Source: JARRQB01 sp965368585
GTDB taxonomy: Bacteria; Pseudomonadota; Gammaproteobacteria; Chromatiales; Chromatiaceae
NCBI GenBank assembly: GCA_965368585.1
Contig: CBDUNM010000102.1
Location: 1 to 19,431 of the forward strand
Direction of reading: 5' to 3'
DNA: 19,431 nucleotides
Part shown: positions 1 through 6,784 of the stretch, in pieces
Position numbering within the stretch: the first letter of the stretch is position 1
How the letters are laid out: each line of letters opens with the position of its first letter
Program-made: the position numbers and the translations under genes
Notes under the pieces: model-generated
Told to the model about the DNA's origin: nothing
Database searches by the model: none
What the model saw: only the letters and a program-made list of their open reading frames with translations

Positions 1-32
1 GCATACTTTCTTTCGTGTCGATGGTCGTACCT

Positions 33-48
33 GCCGCGAATTCGCGGC
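33..48. promoter_or_regulatory. 16-bp perfect palindrome upstream of the GlcG-like gene
   Basis: GCCGCGAA is followed directly by its reverse complement TTCGCGGC. It lies about 130 bases before the start of the first gene. A possible -10 element (TATAGT, 103-108) lies between them, without a convincing -35. Such a symmetric site could be an operator for a dimeric repressor or activator. This is seen in sequence only; no regulator is identified and chance in GC-rich DNA is possible. Confidence 0.3.
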
Positions 49-179
49 GGCGTCCTGCAACTCCACTTGCCGGCCGCGAAAAAGCACGCTTCAGTATGCG
101 AGTATAGTAGCTCGGCGCCGTCGTATCGGTCTGGGTGACGGCGCCGGAGTTCGAAACAAGCCAGAAGGGGAGAGACGCA

Positions 180-620
180 GTGTCCGAACTGACCTTGGAT
201 CAAGCCAACCGGATGATAGAAAAGGCCTTTGACGAAGCCGCCAAGCTGGAGCTGCCGCCGCTGGCGGTGGCGGTTTTGGACTGCGGCGGGCATTTGAAGG
301 CGCTGCAGCGCCAGGACAACCTGTCCTTTCTCCGCGCCGACATTTGCCAGGCCAAGGCCTGGGGGGCGCTGGCCCTGGGCGCAAATTCGAGCAATCTGGC
401 CATGAGATTTGCCACCGATGAGCTGCAGCGCGGCTTCATCCAGGCGCTCAACGCCATGTCATCGGGGAAGCTGATCCCCTTGCCGGGCGGCGTTCTGGTC
501 CGTAGCAGTAGCGGCGACATCATGGGCGCGGTGGGCGTTGCCGGGGCGGCGTCCGAGCAAGACGAGGCATGTGCCGTCGCCGCGATCCGTGGTGTGGGTC
601 TGCAAGCGCTGCACGATTGA
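180..620 (+). CDS. GlcG/HbpS (DUF336) family small heme-binding-like protein
   Basis: This encodes 146 aa. I chose the GTG start at 180 because a GGGGAGA ribosome-binding site sits about 8 bases before it and the protein then begins at the usual family position (VSELTLDQANRMI). An in-frame GTG at 135 would add 15 unlikely residues. The whole protein is one GlcG/HbpS-type domain: an N-terminal helix, the AVAVLDCGGHLKALQR strand-turn segment, and a Gly/Ala-rich C-terminal half with PLPGGVLVR and GAVGVAGA. Characterised relatives include HbpS of Streptomyces, which binds heme, and GlcG encoded beside the glycolate oxidase genes of E. coli. No signal peptide is seen, so it is probably cytoplasmic. 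No glycolate oxidase or heme genes lie beside it here, so the substrate stays open. Confidence 0.85.
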   Translation: MSELTLDQANRMIEKAFDEAAKLELPPLAVAVLDCGGHLKALQRQDNLSFLRADICQAKAWGALALGANSSNLAMRFATDELQRGFIQALNAMSSGKLIPLPGGVLVRSSSGDIMGAVGVAGAASEQDEACAVAAIRGVGLQALHD

Positions 621-996
621 GTTGTTTTTCACCGGCACCGCCGAGCGAAGCCGAGCAACGCCCGCCGTGCGAGATGTCCTGCAGCCCGTCGAGCATGCTG
701 TCGAAGCCCACGACCGACCGGGAGACAGCATACGGATACGCTACGCGTCGATCTGAGTCGACGAGTACCAGCGGTGTGGCGCGCGCACCCAAGACGGGTG
801 CGATTGATTCCAGCCACGACATGCGTGTCCCAAATGTCATATCCAAGTCAGCGCGTGTTGTCGCGGTCGTATCGGTTGGTTCTTGAATGCGGCGTGATGA
901 CCCGGGTCGAGTAAAAATCTGTCATCGAACCAATAGAAAGCCGCTCATCCGGATATGGTGAGCGGTTCTTCAGAGTGCTTCGACTGTCTATGGGAA
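621..996. other. 376-base stretch without a confident gene
   Basis: This lies between the convergent GlcG-like and fusA2 genes. A minus-strand open frame across about 627-846 has coding-like composition (it includes the segment LGARATPLVLVDSDRRVAYP), but it has no recognised family and runs into the antisense of the upstream gene. It could be a gene remnant. The right end holds a stem-loop at 941-965. Nothing else was seen. Confidence 0.4.
941..970. terminator. probable bidirectional terminator between the GlcG-like gene and fusA2
   Basis: CCGCTCA (941-947) pairs with TGAGCGG (959-965) around an 11-base loop. A short T-rich tail (TTCTT) follows on the + strand and CTTTCT on the - strand. It lies about 30 bases past the fusA2 stop, where a terminator for that gene is expected. 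The T tracts are weak. Confidence 0.55.
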
Positions 997-3075
997 TTAC
1001 CCGTTGCGGGCCTTGGCTTCGGCGATTACGGCCTCCGCCACGTTGTTCGGGCAGGCCGCGTAGTGTGAGAACTCCATCGAAAACTGGCCGCGGCCCGAGG
1101 TCATGGTGCGTAGATCGCCGATGTAGCCAAACATCTCACTCAGCGGCGCGTCCGCCTTGACGCGGACGCCCGTGGGGCCTGCTTCCTGCGCCTTGATCAT
1201 ACCGCGACGACGATTGAGGTCGCCGATGACGTCACCGACGTGGTCGTCGGGCGTGAATACGTCGACCTTCATGATGGGCTCCAGAATTTGCGGAGCAGCC
1301 TTCGGGATAGATTGGCGATAAGCGGCCTTGGCGGCGATCTCGAAGGCCACGGCCGAAGAGTCCACTGGGTGGAACCCGCCGTCTACCAGCGTGACCTTGA
1401 CGTCGAGGCAGGGGTAACCGGCGAGCACGCCTTTCTCCATGCTCAGTTCGAAGCCTTTTTGTATCGCAGGCCAGAATTCGCGCGGAACGTTACCGCCAGT
1501 AACGACGGATTCGAACTGAAATCCGGTACCCGTCTCGCCCGGTTCAATCGTGTAGTCGATCTTGCCGAACTGCCCGGAACCACCCGTTTGCTTCTTGTGG
1601 GTGTAGGAATCTTCGACGCGCTGGGTGATAGTCTCGCGGTAGGCGACCTGCGGTTTACCGACGGTGACGTCCACGCCGTGCGTGCGCCTGAGAATATCGA
1701 CCTTGATGTCCAGGTGCAGCTCGCCCATACCCTTTATGATGGTTTCGCCGCTTTCCTCGTCGGTTTCTACACGGAAAGAAGGGTCTTCCTGCACCATCTT
1801 GCTGATCGCAAGCCCCATCTTTTCGGCCGCGCCCTTGTCCTTGGGTGCGACTGCGATTGAGATAACCGGGTCGGGGAACACCATCGGTTCCAGGGTGGCC
1901 GGGTTCTTGGGGTCGCACAGGGTGTGACCGGTCTGCACGTTCTTCATGCCCACGATGGCGACGATGTCACCCGCCTGGGCGGAACTGAGTTCTGCGCGGG
2001 AATCGGCGTGCATCTCCACGATACGGCCGATGCGCTCGGTCTTGCCGGTAAAGGTGTTGAGTACCGTGTCGCCCTTGTTCAGGGTGCCGGAGTAGATCCG
2101 GGTGAAGGTCAGCGCGCCATAACGGTCGTCCATGATCTTGAACGCGAGGGCGCGCAGCGGCTTGTCCGGATCCACGATCGCAAACTTGCCGGTTTCGTTG
2201 CCTTCGAGGTCCACTTCCGGCTGCGGTTTGACTTCGGTCGGGCTGGGCAGGTAGTCGACGACCGCATCGAGGACCAGTTGAACGCCTTTGTTCTTGAACG
2301 AGGAACCGCAATAGGTCGGGAAAAAATCAAGCGCGATCGTACCTTTGCGGATGCAGCGTTTGAGATCCTCGAGGGCGGGTTCATTGCCTTCCAGGTACTG
2401 CTCCATGAGCGCTTCGTCCTCCGAGACGACTGCCTCGATGAGTTGCTCACGAAATTCCTCGACCCGGTCGGTCATATCGGCCGGCACGTCTTCGATCTGG
2501 TAATTCATCGGGTCGCCGGATTCGTCCCAGATCCACGCCTTGCGGGTCAGCAGGTCAACTACGCCTTTGAAATCGTCTTCGACACCGATGGGTAAGGTCA
2601 TCACCAGCGGGGTGGCGCCGAGTACTTTCTTGACCTGTTCAACCACACGATAGAAGTCGGCGCCAATGCGATCCATCTTGTTGATGTAGATGACCCGTGC
2701 CACCTCTGAGTCGTTGGCGTAGCGCCAGTTGGTTTCGGACTGAGGTTCGACGCCGCCGGAGCCGCAGAACACCCCGACCCCGCCGTCCAGCACTTTCAAA
2801 GAGCGGTACACCTCAATCGTAAAGTCTACGTGCCCAGGGGTGTCGATAATGTTCAGGCGGTGACCATTCCATTCGCAAGAAGTCGCCGCCGATTGGATGG
2901 TGATACCTCGCTCCTGCTCCTGTTCCATGAAGTCCGTCGTTGCAGCGCCGTCGTGCACCTCACCGATCTTGTGGATTTTTCCGGTGAGCTTGAGGATTCG
3001 CTCCGTGGTCGTGGTTTTTCCAGCGTCGACGTGAGCGAAGATGCCGATGTTGCGGTAGGTAGACAGGTCTTTCAT
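997..3075 (-). CDS. fusA2: elongation factor G, FusA2-type paralogue
   Basis: This encodes a 692-aa translational GTPase. The GTPase motifs are all present: P-loop AHVDAGKT (14-21), RGITI switch I (56-60), DTPGH (78-82) and NKMD (132-135). Domains II-V follow, with the domain IV loop region HPVDSSAVAFEIAAKAA and a C-terminal FSHY end. EF-G moves tRNAs and mRNA through the ribosome and helps recycle ribosomes. The short N-terminus (MKDLSTYRNIGIFAHVDAG) and the wording VFCGSGGVEPQSETNWRYAN match, from memory, the second EF-G (FusA2) of Vibrio and relatives rather than the str-operon protein. No rpsL, rpsG or tuf is nearby, which fits. The ATG is preceded by GAGAG at suitable spacing. It seems monocistronic. 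Its specific role beside canonical FusA is unclear; it could be a stress or recycling variant (inference). Confidence 0.95.
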   Translation of the reverse strand: MKDLSTYRNIGIFAHVDAGKTTTTERILKLTGKIHKIGEVHDGAATTDFMEQEQERGITIQSAATSCEWNGHRLNIIDTPGHVDFTIEVYRSLKVLDGGVGVFCGSGGVEPQSETNWRYANDSEVARVIYINKMDRIGADFYRVVEQVKKVLGATPLVMTLPIGVEDDFKGVVDLLTRKAWIWDESGDPMNYQIEDVPADMTDRVEEFREQLIEAVVSEDEALMEQYLEGNEPALEDLKRCIRKGTIALDFFPTYCGSSFKNKGVQLVLDAVVDYLPSPTEVKPQPEVDLEGNETGKFAIVDPDKPLRALAFKIMDDRYGALTFTRIYSGTLNKGDTVLNTFTGKTERIGRIVEMHADSRAELSSAQAGDIVAIVGMKNVQTGHTLCDPKNPATLEPMVFPDPVISIAVAPKDKGAAEKMGLAISKMVQEDPSFRVETDEESGETIIKGMGELHLDIKVDILRRTHGVDVTVGKPQVAYRETITQRVEDSYTHKKQTGGSGQFGKIDYTIEPGETGTGFQFESVVTGGNVPREFWPAIQKGFELSMEKGVLAGYPCLDVKVTLVDGGFHPVDSSAVAFEIAAKAAYRQSIPKAAPQILEPIMKVDVFTPDDHVGDVIGDLNRRRGMIKAQEAGPTGVRVKADAPLSEMFGYIGDLRTMTSGRGQFSMEFSHYAACPNNVAEAVIAEAKARNG

Positions 3076-3244
3076 GATAACTCTCAGGTTAAGTGCAAGA
3101 TTTCTTAAGTAATTCCCAGATCATGACCCGGGATTAACCGAGGCGTTCTCAAGGCAGGCGCGCTACGCGCAGATATGCTTCATCACACCGGAACGAAATA
3201 TCGGCGCGCGCGCGAAGATACTTGAATTTCAGGTAAATTTAAAA

Positions 3245-3256
3245 TCGAAATTTCGA
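3245..3256. promoter_or_regulatory. TCGAAATTTCGA palindrome in the AT-rich leader of fusA2
   Basis: This perfect 12-bp palindrome lies within an AT-rich patch (3220-3260), about 170 bases upstream of the fusA2 start. AT-rich sequence such as TTTAAATTT (minus strand) could supply a -10, but I cannot define a full promoter. A regulatory site is an inference from position. Confidence 0.25.
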
Positions 3257-3297
3257 GATTTGCGTGCATATGGCGCCAAAATCGCCCGTACGTTGAT

Positions 3298-3741
3298 TCA
3301 GGTGACCCATGTGATCAGGTGTTGCTCCAGCGCATCCGCCTCGTCCTCGCAAACCGTGCGCCCGCAGATGCAGTGTCCGGCGGCGATGACGCTAGACCTC
3401 ACGCCGCTGCGCAACGGATGCCAATCGGGCAGGTCACTTCCTTCTGCAACGAGCCGATAGGCGCAGGTTTTCGGCAACCAGTAAGGGTCTTCGAGTACCT
3501 CGGGTGTAATGGCGACACAGTCGGGGACTCGCGTGGAGCGGTTCGGGTAGTCGGTACAGCGACCCGTTGTCACATTCAGCAGGCGGCAATGAACGTTGGT
3601 ATAGAAGACTTCGCGCGTACCGTAATCCTCGAGTTTGTACAAACAACACTTCGCGCATCCGTCACAAAGTGATTCCCATTCGTGTTGCGAGAGATCGCTC
3701 AGCGACTTGTCTTCCCAGAATTTTTTGCCGCTGCCCGCCAT
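3298..3741 (-). CDS. YcgN/UPF0260 family cysteine-cluster protein
   Basis: This encodes 147 aa, close to E. coli YcgN (about 150 aa). The signature segments are present in order: FWEDKSL at the N-terminus, EWESLCDGCAKCC (21-33), single cysteines at 52, 62 and 75, then WLPKTCAYRL (88-97) and LPDWHPL (104-110). The conserved cysteines suggest binding of a metal (zinc or an Fe-S cluster), as proposed for the wider YkgJ-type family; no enzymatic role is established. The C-terminal part carries three further cysteines (124, 126, 131), which I do not recall in E. coli YcgN. The ribosome-binding site before the ATG is weak. The 222-base gap to fusA2, with its own AT-rich leader, argues for separate transcription. 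Confidence 0.9.
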   Translation of the reverse strand: MAGSGKKFWEDKSLSDLSQHEWESLCDGCAKCCLYKLEDYGTREVFYTNVHCRLLNVTTGRCTDYPNRSTRVPDCVAITPEVLEDPYWLPKTCAYRLVAEGSDLPDWHPLRSGVRSSVIAAGHCICGRTVCEDEADALEQHLITWVT

Positions 3742-4163
3742 CAGATTATTCTAACCGGGATTGGCTCGCGGCGTCGGCCCCGCGTGGCCGGCAAGCCGAG
3801 TTTTTTCACACCGTCTGTCATTCCGTTTAACTATGATTCCAGTTGCACGATATGTCACAAGTTCGATCTCAAAAAAAGTTAATAACTTATTGTTTTTATT
3901 AAATTAAGATTAAATCGTGCATTTTTTGGTCAATTTGATCAAGTCGTTGCGTAGATATGGGGAAAGTCGGCTTGTGAGCAAGTTGCTAACAATATTATCC
4001 ACAGTATTTGTGGAAAGTTTATGACCGGCGACGAGCCCCGGTAGGGCTTGCCATGCCGTGTGAATAAATGGTCATTGTGCTCCAAAATGATGTGTCGTAT
4101 CGGCGTCGAGTTCGACTCGAATTTGACTCGTCAACGATAAGCAGAGTTGGCGCCGCCACGAGC
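3742..4163. other. AT-rich intergenic region with DnaA-box-like and IHF-like sites
   Basis: No gene is seen in these 422 bases. About 3865-4020 is strikingly AT-rich for this window. It includes AAGTTA/TAACTT dyad sequence near 3880 and T-rich runs. TTATCCACA at 3995-4003 equals the consensus DnaA box. TTTTTCACA at 3802-3810 fits TTWTNCACA. TGTGGAAAG at 4009-4017 is an opposed near-match. ATCAA-N4-TTG near 3936-3947 fits the IHF core. Together they recall a DnaA-binding locus, but this was judged by eye only. Confidence 0.4.
3995..4017. promoter_or_regulatory. pair of opposed DnaA-box-like sites
   Basis: TTATCCACA (3995-4003) is followed after 5 bases by TGTGGAAAG (4009-4017). The shared TCCACA/TGTGGA makes a 6-bp inverted repeat around a 5-base spacer. 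The first site is a perfect consensus box; the second has one mismatch to TTWTNCACA. An alternative reading is a simple stem-loop at the end of a transcript. Confidence 0.45.
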
Positions 4164-4457
4164 TCAGTCGCAATCATCGTCGATCGTTTCGGTTTCTCCC
4201 GCCGTCGTCGGTGGCAGGCGGGTGCGGATGAACATCATGTTCTCGATTCGCTCGAACCCGTCGTCCAGTCCGCGCTCCACCAGCGGCAGAGAGAGCCCGT
4301 CGTAAATGAAAACCTGCCCGCTTTTTTCTTGCTCCAACTCTTGCGCGGTCGGTGCCAACAAGCGCCGCTCCTGCCACGCCGAAACGTCATCCGAGTTTGC
4401 CGGGCAGCCCCATCCTGAGGCGAGAACAGCCGTAAAAACGACCAAGATCGATTTCAT
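4164..4457 (-). CDS. small exported protein of unknown function
   Basis: This encodes 97 aa. I chose the ATG at 4457 because GGAGGG lies 7-8 bases upstream and the protein then begins with a clear signal sequence (MKSILVVFTAVLASGWGC). Cleavage is likely near residues 17-23. The GWGC before Cys18 is a poor lipobox, so a lipoprotein anchor is possible but unproven. The mature part is acidic and has a compact core (LLAPTAQELEQEKSGQVFIY, GLDDGFERIENMMFIRTRLP) and a low-complexity acidic tail ending DDDCD. The only cysteines are C18 and C96. I do not recognise a characterised family; I have a vague memory of similar hypothetical proteins in gammaproteobacteria. It stands alone, with no operon partner, so no function is assigned. 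Confidence 0.7.
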   Translation of the reverse strand: MKSILVVFTAVLASGWGCPANSDDVSAWQERRLLAPTAQELEQEKSGQVFIYDGLSLPLVERGLDDGFERIENMMFIRTRLPPTTAGETETIDDDCD

Positions 4458-4749
4458 CCCGATTCCCTCCGAGTTCCGTTTCCAAGCGGGAAACACCGTG
4501 CACTCCCCGCGTCTTGCGGGCGCTTGTGATGTCTCCCACAATCACGATTGTAGATGATCGAAACTCGGTCGTGCTGAGAATCCCGCCTCATATCCAGATG
4601 GTGGATTTATATCCGAACGGTAGGGCGGGGTTTCACGCGTCATTTTCACTTTGAGGCACCTTGAAAAATCGCCAATTTTCGCGAAACCTGCGTTGTGACG
4701 CCTTCTGCGACGCTCACTTAATTTAAAGATTGCGTTAGCAAAGCCATAT

Positions 4750-4895
4750 GTCGGGTAACGGTTTAAGTGACTGTTTGCTGCAGGGAAGCAGCAGCCGAGC
4801 CTACATGGCTGTATTCACGGCGTATTACTGAAAGCTTTACCCGGCAGGAGGCATTGAATACATGAGGTATTATTAGTGATTCTCTAAATATGCCT
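4750..4895 (+). ncRNA. candidate structured RNA with a GGA-loop hairpin
   Basis: Five helices nest consistently. The closing stem is CGGGTAA (4752-4758) with TTACCCG (4837-4843), and the flanking bases extend it. Inside it, TGCTGC/GCAGCA (4776-4781, 4788-4793) displays the loop AGGGAA, and AGCC/GGCT (4798-4801, 4807-4810) follows. Downstream, AGGCAT (4849-4854) pairs with ATGCCT (4890-4895) around AATAC/GTATT (4857-4861, 4867-4871). The AGGGAA hexaloop on a GC stem matches the known preference of CsrA/RsmA for GGA in hairpin loops. A strong AGGAGG (4846-4851) precedes an ATG with only four codons (MRYY). Strand and transcription are inferred; it could be a small RNA or a long leader. Confidence 0.35.
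4776..4822 (+). repeat. GGA-hairpin repeat element, copy 1
   Basis: The hairpin with the AGGGAA loop is followed by GCCGAGCCTACA (4794-4805) and ends in GCGG-type sequence (CACGGCG, 4816-4822). The segment 4794-4822 matches 14278-14306 at 22 of 29 positions by hand count, including 12 identical bases in a row. In both places a hairpin carrying GGA in its loop stands just upstream. This suggests a dispersed intergenic repeat family. Confidence 0.5.
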
Positions 4896-5078
4896 TATAA
4901 ACTGTGCTTCTCGAACTCGCCTCGCCTTGGCCTCACGCAAATATTTCAATTGTTAAAGGTGCCCTTTGGTGTTGCCACATCCCGCGTTGCCGGTATACAA
5001 AGCCGGAATAAGTTCAACCCTAGTGCCACTGGCTGAAGCTTCTGCGGTCCAGGGAGTCCGGTTCAAGGGGCGCCGTCA

Positions 5079-5118
5079 CCCTTTTTTTGCTGCGCAGTCA
5101 CTGTTGAGTGAAAAAGGG
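5079..5118. repeat. nested inverted repeat upstream of ogt
   Basis: CCCTTTTT (5079-5086) is mirrored by AAAAAGGG (5111-5118). Between them TCACT-GTTG-AGTGA (5098-5111) forms an inner hairpin that shares one base with the outer arm. The T run at 5082-5088 could also end a transcript coming from the left, but the stem just before it is weak (AGGG 5067-5070 with CCCT 5079-5082). Its role may be a terminator for the candidate RNA or an element in the ogt leader. Confidence 0.35.
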
Positions 5119-5255
5119 AGCCCCGCCGCCCAAGGTGCGGCGTGCGCTGCTCTGCATCTCCCCCTGGAGGCTCGGCGCAGCATCCCCGCGGCAGATGCGT
5201 TCAGCACTGCAAATTTCGTCAGGTTAATGACATCGGGTTTAACCCGGGAGGGGCG

Positions 5256-5747
5256 ATGCCCGAGCTGAGGCGACTAGAAGTATTTGACGCTGCTTGTCAA
5301 TCGGCATTCGGCTATCTGGCTTTGCGTATGTGCGGTGACGCCGTGGTTCGTCTGGCGATCAGTGCTTCTCGACCCACCCTGCGTCGACACAAAGCTACCG
5401 CTGCACAGGCCGCGTTGGCAGCGGTATGCAGCTATCTCGATTCGGGTAGCATGCAGGGCCTGCCGCCAACGCGTTTGTCGGGTACCGATTTCCAATTGCG
5501 CGTGTGGCGGTTGCTGCGGCAGATCCCACGAGGCCAAATCCGCACTTACGGAGAAATTGCGCGCGAGTTGGCATCCAGCGCGCGCGCCATCGGAGGGGCT
5601 TGTCGAGCCAATCCGGTGCTTATCCTGGTGCCTTGTCATCGCGTCGTATCGGCGCACGGATTGGGTGGGTTTGCCGGTCAGGCCAATGGCCGCTGGACAG
5701 ACTTGAAAAAGCGCCTGCTGGCCGCCGAAGGAGTTTTGATGCGGTGA
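5256..5747 (+). CDS. ogt: methylated-DNA--[protein]-cysteine S-methyltransferase
   Basis: This encodes 163 aa. I chose the ATG at 5256, preceded by GGGAGGGG at short spacing; upstream in-frame codons look non-coding. The C-terminal methyltransferase domain is complete: TDFQLRVWRLLRQIPRGQIRTYGEIA (77-102), the RAIGGACRANP stretch that positions DNA (110-120), and the active site PCHRV with acceptor Cys127. It repairs O6-alkylguanine and O4-alkylthymine by moving the alkyl group irreversibly onto this cysteine. The N-terminal part is short and not Ada-like, so this is the stand-alone Ogt type. Its stop overlaps the likely GTG start of xerD in GTGA, so the two are probably translated together, although their functions are not directly linked. 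Confidence 0.93.
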   Translation: MPELRRLEVFDAACQSAFGYLALRMCGDAVVRLAISASRPTLRRHKATAAQAALAAVCSYLDSGSMQGLPPTRLSGTDFQLRVWRLLRQIPRGQIRTYGEIARELASSARAIGGACRANPVLILVPCHRVVSAHGLGGFAGQANGRWTDLKKRLLAAEGVLMR

Positions 5748-6646
5748 TCAGCCAGGTGAGCGAAGATGCCATCACGCGGTTCACCGACGCCTTGTGGATG
5801 GAGCGGGGCCTAGCGACGAACACTCTGGTTTCTTATCGAAGCGACCTGCGGGCCGCCGCTGCGTGGCTGGACGAGCACTGCCGCCGCGATTTGTTAACGG
5901 CGCAACGCAGCGATTTGCTCGCTTACCTGGCGCAGGTGGTCGCCAATGGTGCGCAGCCGCGAACCAGCGCGCGCCGCTTGTCGGCATTGCGTCAGTTCTA
6001 TCAGCATGCGCGACGCGAGTCGCTGCGCAAAGACGATCCGACGGAACGTATCGACGCGCCCAAAACCGGGCGCCCGCTGCCTCATTCGCTTACCGAACCC
6101 GAGGTCGAGCAACTGTTGAATGCGCCGGACGAAAACACACCGGAGGGATTTCGCGACCGTGCAATGTTCGAGGTGTTGTACGCGGCCGGCCTGCGTGTGT
6201 CTGAGCTGGTCGGATTGAAACCCGATCAGGTGAGTCTGGCACAAGGGCTGGTGCGCATCACGGGCAAGGGCGGCAAGGAACGCCTTGTGCCTCTGGGAGA
6301 CGAGGCGCATTTATGGATCACCCGGTTCTTAGCGGGTGCTCGGCACGACATATTACACGGTCGTCCGTGCGCGTACCTTTTCCCGACACGACGCGGCAGC
6401 GGCATGACCCGGCAGGCATTCTGGTACCGAGTGCGTAAACACGCGCAAACCGCCGGTATCCAAAAGCACTTGTCGCCGCATACCCTGCGGCACGCTTTTG
6501 CCACGCATTTGCTCAATCACGGCGCCGATTTGCGCGTCGTCCAGCTGTTGCTCGGACACAGCGATCTGTCGACCACCCAGATCTACACCCACGTGGCCCG
6601 TGAACGGCTGAAAACCCTGCACGCCGTCCACCACCCGAGGGGGTAA
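5744..6646 (+). CDS. xerD: site-specific tyrosine recombinase XerD
   Basis: This encodes 300 aa, like E. coli XerD (298 aa). I chose GTG 5744, which overlaps the ogt stop and has GAAGGAG about 10 bases upstream; GTG 5756 is an alternative. The N-terminal SAM-like core-binding domain (about 8-95) begins ITRFTDALWMERGLATNT. The catalytic domain carries all the family residues: Arg151 (GLRVSEL), Lys175 (GKGGKER), His246 and Arg249 (HTLRH), His272 (LLGHSDLS) and nucleophile Tyr281 (QIYTHV). It acts with XerC at the dif site, under FtsK control, to resolve chromosome dimers at division. The closing ERLKTLHAVHHPRG resembles E. coli XerD rather than XerC. In many gammaproteobacteria dsbC follows directly; here a repeat patch and yajQ intervene. 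Confidence 0.96.
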   Translation: MISQVSEDAITRFTDALWMERGLATNTLVSYRSDLRAAAAWLDEHCRRDLLTAQRSDLLAYLAQVVANGAQPRTSARRLSALRQFYQHARRESLRKDDPTERIDAPKTGRPLPHSLTEPEVEQLLNAPDENTPEGFRDRAMFEVLYAAGLRVSELVGLKPDQVSLAQGLVRITGKGGKERLVPLGDEAHLWITRFLAGARHDILHGRPCAYLFPTRRGSGMTRQAFWYRVRKHAQTAGIQKHLSPHTLRHAFATHLLNHGADLRVVQLLLGHSDLSTTQIYTHVARERLKTLHAVHHPRG

Positions 6647-6680
6647 GTCGCGACCGTCATGCCAGTGGCATGACGCAGCG
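6645..6680. repeat. 36-bp palindrome-bearing repeat, copy 1
   Basis: This starts at the xerD stop codon. It contains the palindrome GTCGCGAC (6647-6654) and then arms CGTCATGCCA (6655-6664) and TGGCATGACG (6666-6675) around a single G, giving a 9-bp stem with a 3-base loop. Copy 2 at 6785-6820 differs at one base. Its position just past a stop codon suggests a REP-like or terminator-like role (inference). Confidence 0.8.
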
Positions 6681-6690
6681 TGACGCACGA

Positions 6691-6707
6691 CCGCACAGGA
6701 AGTGCGG
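6691..6707 (+). repeat. GGA-loop hairpin between the two 36-bp repeats
   Basis: CCGCAC (6691-6696) and GTGCGG (6702-6707) form a 6-bp stem with the loop AGGAA. Shortly downstream an imperfect stem around AGGGAA (about 6721-6735) has the same plan. The GGA-in-loop arrangement resembles the hairpins at 4776-4793 and 14247-14261. Confidence 0.5.
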
Positions 6708-6784
6708 GCTGGACATGCCACCAGGGAAGGTTGCGTGCGACTAATGTACGACGGCGTAACGAGAATCCCGAAATCCGAGCGAGC

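Larger units (their letters stand above)
4458..5255. other. 798-base intergenic region with several RNA-like structures
   Basis: No protein gene is convincing here. From left to right it holds a CCCGCC (4582-4587)/GGCGGG (4624-4629) inverted repeat, a cluster of nested hairpins at 4750-4895 (separate entry), and a stretch at about 4950-5078 with weak complementarity. Last is a nested inverted repeat at 5079-5118. I tested the sequence by eye against tRNA, 4.5S RNA, 6S RNA and tmRNA and found no match good enough to name. Confidence 0.5.

Noticed and set aside
1924..2595. 223-codon open frame on the + strand opposite fusA2
   Set aside because: It is fully antisense to a highly conserved EF-G gene and its product resembles no known protein; it follows from codon bias of the real gene.
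3924..3943. FNR- or CRP-like site in TTGGTCAATTTGATCAA
   Set aside because: Half-site spacing is wrong for FNR (TTGAT-N4-ATCAA) and the half-sites do not match CRP.
4950..5090. Possible 6S, 4.5S or tRNA-like gene (GGTTCAAGGGG near 5060)
   Set aside because: The short GGTTCAAGG resemblance is not backed by a closing stem, central bubble or cloverleaf that I could draw.
4966..5268. 100-codon + strand frame before ogt
   Set aside because: It has no ribosome-binding site, low-complexity composition, crosses the nested inverted repeat and overlaps the ogt start.
5504..5743. 80-residue N-terminal extension of xerD inside ogt
   Set aside because: It overlaps the ogt catalytic region out of frame; XerD family length fits the GTG at 5744.
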